Source: a bacterium (lineage in GTDB: Bacteria; Gemmatimonadota; Glassbacteria; GWA2-58-10). Taken from it: DNA of 30,955 bases. The stretch lies in contig JAJFUG010000173.1 in the NCBI GenBank assembly GCA_021372515.1, positions 1-30,955 on the forward strand. Reading direction: 5' to 3'. Shown here one piece after another: positions 1-5,026 of the stretch; within the stretch, counting starts at the first letter, position 1; each line of letters opens with the position of its first letter. The notes under the pieces are model-generated. The model did no database searches. It worked only from the letters and a program-made list of their open reading frames with translations, and was not told where the DNA came from. The translations under genes and the position numbers were made by a program.

Positions 1-1
1 C

Positions 2-1048
2 ACCAAGGCCGCCGGGGTGGGCTGTTTCATCTACTACAACACCACCGAGAGCGAGTGGTGGTACGCCCGCGAGAGGTACCCGGAAAGCATCGCCCGGGAC
101 GAGAACGGCAACACGATCAACGCCTACAAGGGCGCCAGCTACCCCGACAGCCAGGCCTGCTGGCTGATGAACTCCGACCCGGAATCGTCGTTCGGCAAGG
201 GCCTGGCGGATGAGGCCCGCGAGATGGTGGAGACCTACCCCGATATCGCCGGTTTTTTCTGGGATGTCTACGGCCGTAGTTACCGTTTCGATTTCGCCCA
301 CGATGACGGGATCACGATGGTCAACAACAAGCCGGCCTATTTCCCGGAGTTCATGTACGAGCGCATGATGGCAAAGCACATCGGCCCGCTGCTGCACGAA
401 AGCGGCCGCTTCATCACCTGCAACAAGCCTACCATGGTCACCGGCTGCAAGGGTATCGACGGGATCATGGCCAAGGAGGACACCCCGGATGAGGAAAAGC
501 CGGCCTGGCTGGTGTCGCAGAGCTACCTCTGCCTGAACCGCCACGGCATGATCCTGGACGGCCGCGCCTGGCAGCACCCCGAGCGCACGCTGCTCAACTG
601 CCTGCGCTACGGCTATTTCTATTCCGCGTTCCCCGCACCCGCGCCGGGGGATGGCGAATACGCGGCTGCGCAGAAAACCCGCGCCCTGGCCATAGAGCAG
701 AACTATCTGCCCCTGTTCAAGCTGCTCAAGGGCAAGAAATGGGTTTTCCACCCGCGCGCACTTGAGCTGCCGCCCATGACCGACGGGAACGTGTTCCGGC
801 TGGAGGACGGCTCGGTGATGGTGGTGATGGTCAGTATCTGGCGCGAGCTTCATAATGTGCCCGGCACGGTGCCAGAGCTGAGCCTGGCCGTGCGCCTTCC
901 CGATGCCGGGGATTTCAACAAGTTCACCCTCTACCAGCCGGACAAGCCGTCCGAGGCCGCGCTCCGTCCCGCCGGACGCGAGGGTGACACCCTGCTGTTC
1001 CGGGTCCCGGAGCACGGCAAGGCCAGTGTGATCGTAATGCGCAAGTGA
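2..1048 (+). CDS. C-terminal part of a glycosidase-like TIM-barrel protein (5' truncated by window)
   Basis: The frame is open from the first bases, so the true start lies upstream of the window; the GTG at 17 is only an internal valine codon. The visible ~349 residues are rich in aromatic residues. They contain a strand-like stretch ending in an acidic residue (GFFWDVYGR, about residue 85) and another at CNKPTMV, as in barrel-type glycoside hydrolases related to alpha-galactosidases. The last ~100 residues (from about KKWVFHPRALELPP) look like a beta-sandwich tail. The family cannot be fixed without the N-terminus; a DUF-type uncharacterised glycosidase is as likely as a named GH family. It is followed after 68 bases by the glycosyltransferase gene, which has its own ribosome site. 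The glycan-related role is inferred from composition and motif style only. Confidence 0.7.
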   Translation, partial: TKAAGVGCFIYYNTTESEWWYARERYPESIARDENGNTINAYKGASYPDSQACWLMNSDPESSFGKGLADEAREMVETYPDIAGFFWDVYGRSYRFDFAHDDGITMVNNKPAYFPEFMYERMMAKHIGPLLHESGRFITCNKPTMVTGCKGIDGIMAKEDTPDEEKPAWLVSQSYLCLNRHGMILDGRAWQHPERTLLNCLRYGYFYSAFPAPAPGDGEYAAAQKTRALAIEQNYLPLFKLLKGKKWVFHPRALELPPMTDGNVFRLEDGSVMVVMVSIWRELHNVPGTVPELSLAVRLPDAGDFNKFTLYQPDKPSEAALRPAGREGDTLLFRVPEHGKASVIVMRK

Positions 1049-1116
1049 TTTTTCCCTGGATGATAAACACACCGAACGGAGGGACTTCTTGAAGGACTGT
1101 CAAGTGGAGAAAACGG

Positions 1117-2343
1117 ATGCTTGAGGCCTTTTGGGAGTCCCTTTTCGTCGCTGTTCCGCTCTGGGTGCAACTGGTGAGCCTGGCCGCGGCAGCGCTCGGG
1201 CTGGGCCAGCTTCTTTTCGCCCTGGCCGCCATTGTCCTGCAGCGCCGCGGCCCCGGGAGCGGCCATTCCACCGTCACCTCTGCCTACACTCCATCCTGCG
1301 CGGTCATTATCCCCACCAAGGGCTTGCCAGAGCGGGCGGCCCTGCATTTCGGCTCGGCCCTGCGCCAGGACTACCCGGACTATGAGGTCTATTTCGTGGT
1401 CGAGGCGGAGTCCGACCCCGGCGCGCCGTTCCTGCGCGAGCTGATCGCGGGCAACCCGCGGGCGCATCTGGTGGTTGCGGGCATGTCCACCGCGTGCAGC
1501 CAGAAAAACCACAACATGCTGGCCGGGGTGAAAGCCGCCGGTGAGGTGGAGGTGCTGGCTTTCGCCGACAACGATGTCGAACTGCCCGCCGACTGGCTGC
1601 GCCGTCTGGTGGCCCCCCTGGCGAGTGAGAAAGTTGCGGTCAGCTCGGGGTTCCGCTGGATCGAGCCCGAGCGCGGAGACCCTGCGGCCCAGGCCCACGT
1701 GCTGATGAACGCGGCCATGTACTCGTACATGTCGGTGCTGGCTGCGGTGCAGGGCAATTTTGTCTGGGGCGGCTCGTTCGCCCTGCGGCGCGAGACCTAC
1801 GCGCGCCTGGGCGTGGCCCCGCGCTGGGCCGAGACTTTCTCCGATGACATGGCCCTGGCTGAGATACTTTTCCGCAGCGGCGAGCGCAGTGTGCTCGTGC
1901 CCGGCCTGATGCTGCACAGCGACGAGGCGTTCCGCAGCCTGGGCCAGGCCACCGGCTGGTTCCGGCGGCAGGTGCTCTGCCTCAAGGCGCATTACTACAA
2001 CATCTGGCGTCTGGCCGGGTTACCGGTGTTCCTGTTCACCGCCGGGCTGTACATTTTTCTGCCCGTGGCCCTGGCCGGGGCGCTGTTGACCGGAGGGAGC
2101 TTTTGGAATTGGGGCGGGGGAGCGCCGCTGACCTTTTTCGCTCTGGAGGGGTTGACTCACCTGGCCTACGGCTGTCTGGGGCGGGTGCGCCACCTGTGGC
2201 GCTTCGTACTCAGCGCGCCGCTCCTTCTTGCCACCCTGATATGCGGGTTCCTTCTCACCCTGGGCGACTGGCGCATGCGCTGGTCCGGCGCGACCTATGT
2301 GTTCAACCGCCAGGGGAAAGTGGTACGGGTGGAACGGAGGTGA
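1117..2343 (+). CDS. Membrane glycosyltransferase, GT2/GT21 (ceramide glucosyltransferase/HpnI-like)
   Basis: This 408-residue protein has an N-terminal membrane anchor (about residues 12-42), a GT-A catalytic domain and two or three C-terminal membrane segments (about 295-325, 330-350, 365-385). Visible motifs are IIPTKG at 64-69, the acidic VEAESD at 95-100, the metal-binding D151-N-D153, and the SDDMALAE acceptor/base motif at 242-249. FRRQ at 282-285 stands where GT21 enzymes carry (Q/R)xxRW, so the last motif is non-canonical. Members transfer a sugar from a nucleotide sugar to a lipid at the membrane (ceramide, hopanoid or diacylglycerol acceptors are known); the acceptor here is unknown. 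ATG at 1117 follows GGAG by seven bases. The last 84 bases are repeated, with about 14% divergence, at 3585-3668. Confidence 0.88.
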   Translation: MLEAFWESLFVAVPLWVQLVSLAAAALGLGQLLFALAAIVLQRRGPGSGHSTVTSAYTPSCAVIIPTKGLPERAALHFGSALRQDYPDYEVYFVVEAESDPGAPFLRELIAGNPRAHLVVAGMSTACSQKNHNMLAGVKAAGEVEVLAFADNDVELPADWLRRLVAPLASEKVAVSSGFRWIEPERGDPAAQAHVLMNAAMYSYMSVLAAVQGNFVWGGSFALRRETYARLGVAPRWAETFSDDMALAEILFRSGERSVLVPGLMLHSDEAFRSLGQATGWFRRQVLCLKAHYYNIWRLAGLPVFLFTAGLYIFLPVALAGALLTGGSFWNWGGGAPLTFFALEGLTHLAYGCLGRVRHLWRFVLSAPLLLATLICGFLLTLGDWRMRWSGATYVFNRQGKVVRVERR

Positions 2344-2384
2344 ACGGGATAGCTTTAAAGAGTTATGCATAATGCTCCGTGTAA

Positions 2385-2439
2385 CCGGAACTATTCCGGG
2401 AGTTGTACTCGAATACCGGAGTAAAGGCGAAAGCCTTAC
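2385..2439 (+). other. Two small hairpins in the leader of the beta-propeller gene
   Basis: CCGGAA-CTA-TTCCGG (2385-2399) and GTAAAGGC-GAAA-GCCTTAC (2421-2439, one bulge, GNRA-type loop) lie between the glycosyltransferase stop and the next start. Neither is followed by a T-run, so they are not obvious terminators. They could be leader RNA structure; no known riboswitch was recognised. Confidence 0.3.
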
Positions 2440-2463
2440 GTACAAGTGAAAGGCGGTTGTGGA

Positions 2464-3477
2464 ATGAGAAAGCTCATGTTGCTTTTCAGCTTAGCTTTTG
2501 CCGTAAGCCTATATGCGGAGTCCCCCGGCTACCATGTCATCCAGCGAATCCAGGTGGGCGGCGAGAGTGGCTGGGATTATCTGACCGTGGATGGCGCGGC
2601 GAAGCGGCTGTACGTTTCACACGCCACACACGTTGTTGTGGTCGACCTCGCGGCTGGCAAGGTGGCGGGCGACATTCCAGGGACGTCGGGAGTGCATGGA
2701 ATCGCGCTTGCGCCCGAGCTCGGACGCGGGTTTATCAGTTGCGGGCGGGCGGATACGGTGGTTATTTTCGACCTGAAGACCCTTGAAGTCCTCGACCGGG
2801 CGCCGGCCGGCTCGAACCCGGATGCCATCCTGTATGACCCGGCCAGCAGTCGCGTCTTCGCCTTTAACGGCCGGAGCCACAACGCCACGGTCATCGAGGC
2901 CGCCAGCGGCAAGGTCGCCGGTACGATCGAGCTGGACGGCAAGCCCGAGTTTGCGAGGGCTGACGGCAACGGCAAAGTATATGTCAACATCGAGGACAAG
3001 AGTGAGGTTGCCGAAATAGACAGCCACGAACTCACCGTGACCCGCAGGTTCCCGCTCGCTCCGGGCGAGGAGCCCTCCGGAATGGGGTTCGACATCAAGC
3101 ATCACCGGATATATTCCGGCTGCGGCAACAAAGTCATGACTGTCCTGGATACTGAAACCGGCAAAGTGATCGCCACGGCGCCGATTGGGGAGGACTGCGA
3201 CGGGGTCGGGTTCGACCCTGGGACCGGGCTGGCTTTCGCCTCCTGCGGGGACGGTACGTTGGCTGTGGTCCAGGAGACCTCGCCGGGCAAGTTCGAGGTC
3301 GTGGAAACCGTGACGACCCAGAGCGAGTCGCGCACGATGACGGTCGATCCCACGACGCACATTGTCTATGCGCCGGCGGCGGAATACACCCAGCCCCCGG
3401 CCAAGGCGACAGCCGGCCTGCGGCACAGACGGAAAGTGATCGCGGACAGCTTCTCAATCCTCGTGATCGGGAAATAA
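2464..3477 (+). CDS. Secreted YncE-like beta-propeller protein
   Basis: ATG at 2464 is chosen over the upstream in-frame GTG at 2446 because AAAGGCGG lies about eight bases before it and the protein then opens with a classic signal peptide (MRKLMLLFSLAFAVSLYA, cleavage before ES). The mature part (~319 residues) consists of ~40-residue repeats of the pattern 'D...LYVS....V.VVD...GKVAG.I', for example at RLYVSHATHVVVVDLAAGKV, RGFISCGRADTVVIFDLKT and RVFAFNGRSHNATVIEAASGKV. This pattern is typical of seven-bladed YncE/surface-layer propellers. Such proteins are periplasmic or extracytoplasmic binding scaffolds; no catalytic site is visible and the ligand is unknown. The gene sits between the complete glycosyltransferase and a copy of that gene's 3' end, so it may have arrived as an insertion. 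Confidence 0.85.
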   Translation: MRKLMLLFSLAFAVSLYAESPGYHVIQRIQVGGESGWDYLTVDGAAKRLYVSHATHVVVVDLAAGKVAGDIPGTSGVHGIALAPELGRGFISCGRADTVVIFDLKTLEVLDRAPAGSNPDAILYDPASSRVFAFNGRSHNATVIEAASGKVAGTIELDGKPEFARADGNGKVYVNIEDKSEVAEIDSHELTVTRRFPLAPGEEPSGMGFDIKHHRIYSGCGNKVMTVLDTETGKVIATAPIGEDCDGVGFDPGTGLAFASCGDGTLAVVQETSPGKFEVVETVTTQSESRTMTVDPTTHIVYAPAAEYTQPPAKATAGLRHRRKVIADSFSILVIGK

Positions 3478-3553
3478 GGCTGCTGAATGCCGCTGCGCCA
3501 GAGGGCCACTTGTATGCGCCGGAGTGGTCCTCTGACGTGGGAGGCGGCTGTTG

Positions 3554-3698
3554 ACACACCCCGCCGGGCTGCGCCGCCACCCCTCTGGGTGACTGGCGCA
3601 TGCGCTGGTCCGGCGCGACCTACGTGTTCAACCGCGAGGGACGGGTGGTGCGGGTGGAGCGGGGGTAGGGCCAGGGCGACGCAGCCGGCGGGGTGTGT
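3554..3698. repeat. 145-base inverted-repeat element enclosing a gene-end fragment
   Basis: The arms are 3554-3578 (begins ACACACCCCGCCGGGCTGCG) and 3675-3698 (reverse complement begins ACACACCCCGCCGGCTGCGT). They match at 23 positions over 24 apart from one extra G. The interior holds the copied 3' end of the glycosyltransferase gene (3585-3668) with its stop codon. This looks like a small MITE-like or palindromic repeat whose centre has been filled by a gene fragment. No transposase or clear target duplication is visible. Confidence 0.75.
3585..3668 (+). pseudogene. Divergent copy of the glycosyltransferase 3' end (28 codons including stop)
   Basis: These 84 bases align without gaps to 2260-2343, with 72 identical positions by my count. 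Both encode LGDWRMRWSGATYVFNR followed by a basic tail (QGKVVRVERR in the gene, EGRVVRVERG here) and a stop (TGA versus TAG). Most differences are synonymous. The copy therefore derives from a functional relative (a paralogue, or an allele from another strain) and is not a fresh duplication. There is no start or upstream part, so it is not a functional gene. Confidence 0.85.
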
Positions 3699-3783
3699 AA
3701 TATAACCGTCCCGCCACATTCCGAATACAGGCCGGACCATCTAAAAAGAGATGTTCCATTACACTCTTCAGATAATAGACACA

Positions 3784-3832
3784 TTGATAAATTATCAAAA
3801 AAGCTTGACAATCCAAATATAGCTGATAATCT
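3784..3832 (+). promoter_or_regulatory. Candidate promoter and palindromic operator upstream of the small lipoprotein
   Basis: A perfect palindrome, TTGATAA-A-TTATCAA (3784-3798), lies just before TTGACA (3805-3810) and TAATCT (3827-3832, spacer 16). The stretch is markedly AT-rich compared with its surroundings. The palindrome resembles a dimer-binding operator. It is not an FNR box, because the half-site spacing is 5 and not 4. The predicted transcript would start about 55 bases before the lipoprotein ATG. Confidence 0.5.
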
Positions 3833-3894
3833 TGAAATAGAAGAGAAAGCCGAAACAACAGCCCGCATTCCAGTTCTCACACCAAGGGGGGGAG

Positions 3895-4086
3895 ATGCGT
3901 AAACTGATCGGTCTGTTTTTGGTCGTGTTGACTGCGGCCTTGGTGGCATGCAGCGCGGATTCTCTCCCTACCGCCGCGGGGCCCTCCTACGACCCGTCAT
4001 CCAATGGAAACAACCACAGCGCCTCGATACACGAAGATGGCATGGTAATAGACGGCAATCAACGAATAAAACAGAGCGGCCGTTAA
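3895..4086 (+). CDS. Small secreted lipoprotein, function unknown
   Basis: This 63-residue protein starts at an ATG directly preceded by AAGGGGGGGAG. It has a signal peptide MRKLIGLFLVVLTAALVA followed by a lipobox cysteine (ALVAC, Cys19). The mature peptide is only 45 residues, rich in Ser, Asn and Pro, and without recognisable domains. Lipid anchoring after cleavage by LspA is the expected fate. It is monocistronic: a candidate promoter lies upstream and a strong terminator begins 20 bases after the stop. The upstream DNA is AT-rich compared with the housekeeping genes. It resembles the short 'entericidin-like' or hypothetical lipoproteins often missed by annotation, but no family can be assigned. 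Confidence 0.72.
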   Translation: MRKLIGLFLVVLTAALVACSADSLPTAAGPSYDPSSNGNNHSASIHEDGMVIDGNQRIKQSGR

Positions 4087-4105
4087 GAAAACGCGTGAAA
4101 ACAAA

Positions 4106-4143
4106 GCCGGCCCCCGGAAGATTTCCGGGGGCCGGCTCGTTTT
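4106..4143. terminator. Strong bidirectional Rho-independent terminator (copy 2)
   Basis: A perfect 14-bp stem (4106-4119 with 4123-4136, loop GAT) is followed by TCGTTTT on the + strand and by TTTGTTTT on the - strand. It would stop the lipoprotein transcript from the left and the hepT transcript from the right. Stem and flanks closely match the ppdK terminator at 4963-4992, including the CCGGCTCGTTT tail, which indicates duplication together with the ppdK gene end. Confidence 0.9.
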
Positions 4144-4162
4144 ACAGGTAAATCCCCCTCGA

Positions 4163-4183
4163 TCCCCCTTTACGAAAGGGGGA
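4163..4183. repeat. Short palindromic repeat (CCCCCTTT-type)
   Basis: TCCCCCTTT-ACG-AAAGGGGGA forms a perfect 9-bp stem with a 3-base loop. It resembles abundant intergenic palindromic units. It lies between the copied ppdK tail and the copied terminator and accounts for the longer spacing there than in the intact ppdK locus (58 versus 34 bases). Confidence 0.6.
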
Positions 4184-4194
4184 CGGAGCGGTGC

Positions 4195-4262
4195 TTACTT
4201 CGTGCCGCTTTCCACCTTGGCGCCGCCTTCCTTGATCACGGCATGCGCCGCGGCCAGGCGGG
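4195..4262 (-). pseudogene. Copy of the ppdK 3' end (last ~22 codons)
   Basis: Read on the minus strand this gives [21 protein letters not shown] and a TAA stop. The intact ppdK ends [24 protein letters not shown]. Over 70 bases I count 8 mismatches between 4193-4262 and 5025-5094. Similarity ends abruptly at 4262, close to the hepT stop. The fragment has no start and cannot be a working gene. Its mismatches again point to a divergent source. Confidence 0.88.
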
Positions 4263-4280
4263 TTTTACAAAAAGCCTGTC

Positions 4281-4616
4281 TCAAGTTGTGTCTTTCAGGG
4301 CGGCCTCGACTATCTTCTTCAACTCGGGCAGGTCTTTCTCTATCACCCGCCATACCGCGGGCAAGTCCACACCCATGTAGTGGTGAATCAGAAAATCCCT
4401 GAAACCGGCGATACTTTTCCAGTCAATATGTGGGCGGCTGTCCTTGAACTCCGGGCTAAGCCTCTTGGCGGCCTCACCGATCACCTCGAAATTGCGGATC
4501 GCCGCATCGTGCCAGTGGGTCGCGGCCAGGAACTCCTCCTGTCCCACCGCGGCATAAGTCTCTATCCGGCGGATCGATTCGAGTATATGACGGAGGTACA
4601 TCTCATCGCGGTTCAT
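4281..4616 (-). CDS. hepT: HEPN-domain toxin, HepT-like (DUF86)
   Basis: This 111-residue all-helical protein carries the HEPN RNase signature R73-DFLI-H78-H79-Y80, which is an exact RX4HXY motif. In characterised HepT/MntA pairs the Arg and His are needed for RNA cleavage, and the Tyr is the residue AMPylated by the partner. Its ATG overlaps the TGA of the upstream nucleotidyltransferase gene by four bases (ATGA), which indicates translational coupling in the usual antitoxin-first order of this family. The C-terminus (LKKIVEAALKDTT) ends 18 bases before the copied ppdK tail. Function as a toxin is inferred from family membership and gene pairing; the RNA target is not known. Confidence 0.9.
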   Translation of the reverse strand: MNRDEMYLRHILESIRRIETYAAVGQEEFLAATHWHDAAIRNFEVIGEAAKRLSPEFKDSRPHIDWKSIAGFRDFLIHHYMGVDLPAVWRVIEKDLPELKKIVEAALKDTT

Positions 4617-4903
4617 AGTGGCCTGGCGTCCCTGAGCACGCTCTCGCGGATGAAGGGCGAAAGGGACCCGCTTGTAACCAGGTCCACCCGGCAGCCGGTC
4701 AGGGCCTCCACATCCTGCTTGAGCGCGATCAGATCGAGCAGCGAGGCCTCGGGGGAGAGGTCCACCAGAAGGTCCAGGTCACTGCCGGGGTGCGCCTCCC
4801 CGCGGGCCAGGGAGCCGAACAAACGCGGGTTGGACGCCCCGCGCTCGTGCACCAGGCGCAGGATGTCCTCGCGTTTCTGCTTGACTGTCTCGGTGGCGGT
4901 CAT
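4613..4903 (-). CDS. mntA: Minimal nucleotidyltransferase antitoxin, MntA-like
   Basis: This 96-residue protein starts at ATG 4903, preceded by GGAG at six bases. A longer reading frame back to 5002 is rejected because it would run through the ppdK terminator. The NTase signature is complete: G30-S31-LAR-G35 followed by S41-D42-L-D44, and a third acidic residue at D74 (CRVDLVT). MntA proteins transfer AMP to the conserved tyrosine of HepT and so silence it. The gene lies 59 bases from the ppdK terminator stem in the same orientation and overlaps hepT. No separate promoter is obvious, though the AT-rich stretch 4918-4960 could hold one. Confidence 0.88.
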   Translation of the reverse strand: MTATETVKQKREDILRLVHERGASNPRLFGSLARGEAHPGSDLDLLVDLSPEASLLDLIALKQDVEALTGCRVDLVTSGSLSPFIRESVLRDARPL

Positions 4904-4950
4904 GGTGTGTCTCCGGGGTACAAAGTAATTATAAAACGAATAACCGTAAA

Positions 4951-4992
4951 TACAAAACAAAACCGGCCCCCGGGATAATCTCCGGGGGCCGG
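4951..4992 (-). terminator. ppdK terminator (copy 1)
   Basis: The stem CCGGCCCCCGG (4963-4973) pairs with CCGGGGGCCGG (4982-4992). On the minus strand it is followed by TTTTGTTTTGTA, a good U-tract. It lies 34 bases after the ppdK stop. The + strand side also has TCGTTT. It is nearly identical to the structure at 4106-4143. Confidence 0.85.
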
Positions 4993-5026
4993 CTCGTTTC
5001 ACAGCATCATTGCCAGTGTGGAAAGC

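Noticed and set aside
2402-2463. Leader of the beta-propeller gene as a group II intron relic (GAAAGCC...ACGTAC-like phrase)
   Set aside because: No domain V hairpin, no reverse transcriptase and no intron boundaries; the resemblance is too short to mean anything.
3784-3798. FNR/CRP-type box upstream of the lipoprotein
   Set aside because: The half-sites TTGAT/ATCAA are 5 bases apart, not the 4 needed for FNR, so only a generic palindromic operator is reported.
3693-3902. 69-codon + strand frame upstream of the lipoprotein
   Set aside because: No ribosome site, no recognisable motif, and it overlaps the candidate promoter and the lipoprotein start.
4904-5002. N-terminal extension of the nucleotidyltransferase gene to 5002
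   Set aside because: It would include the ppdK terminator hairpin and has no similarity to the family; the ATG at 4903 has a good ribosome site.
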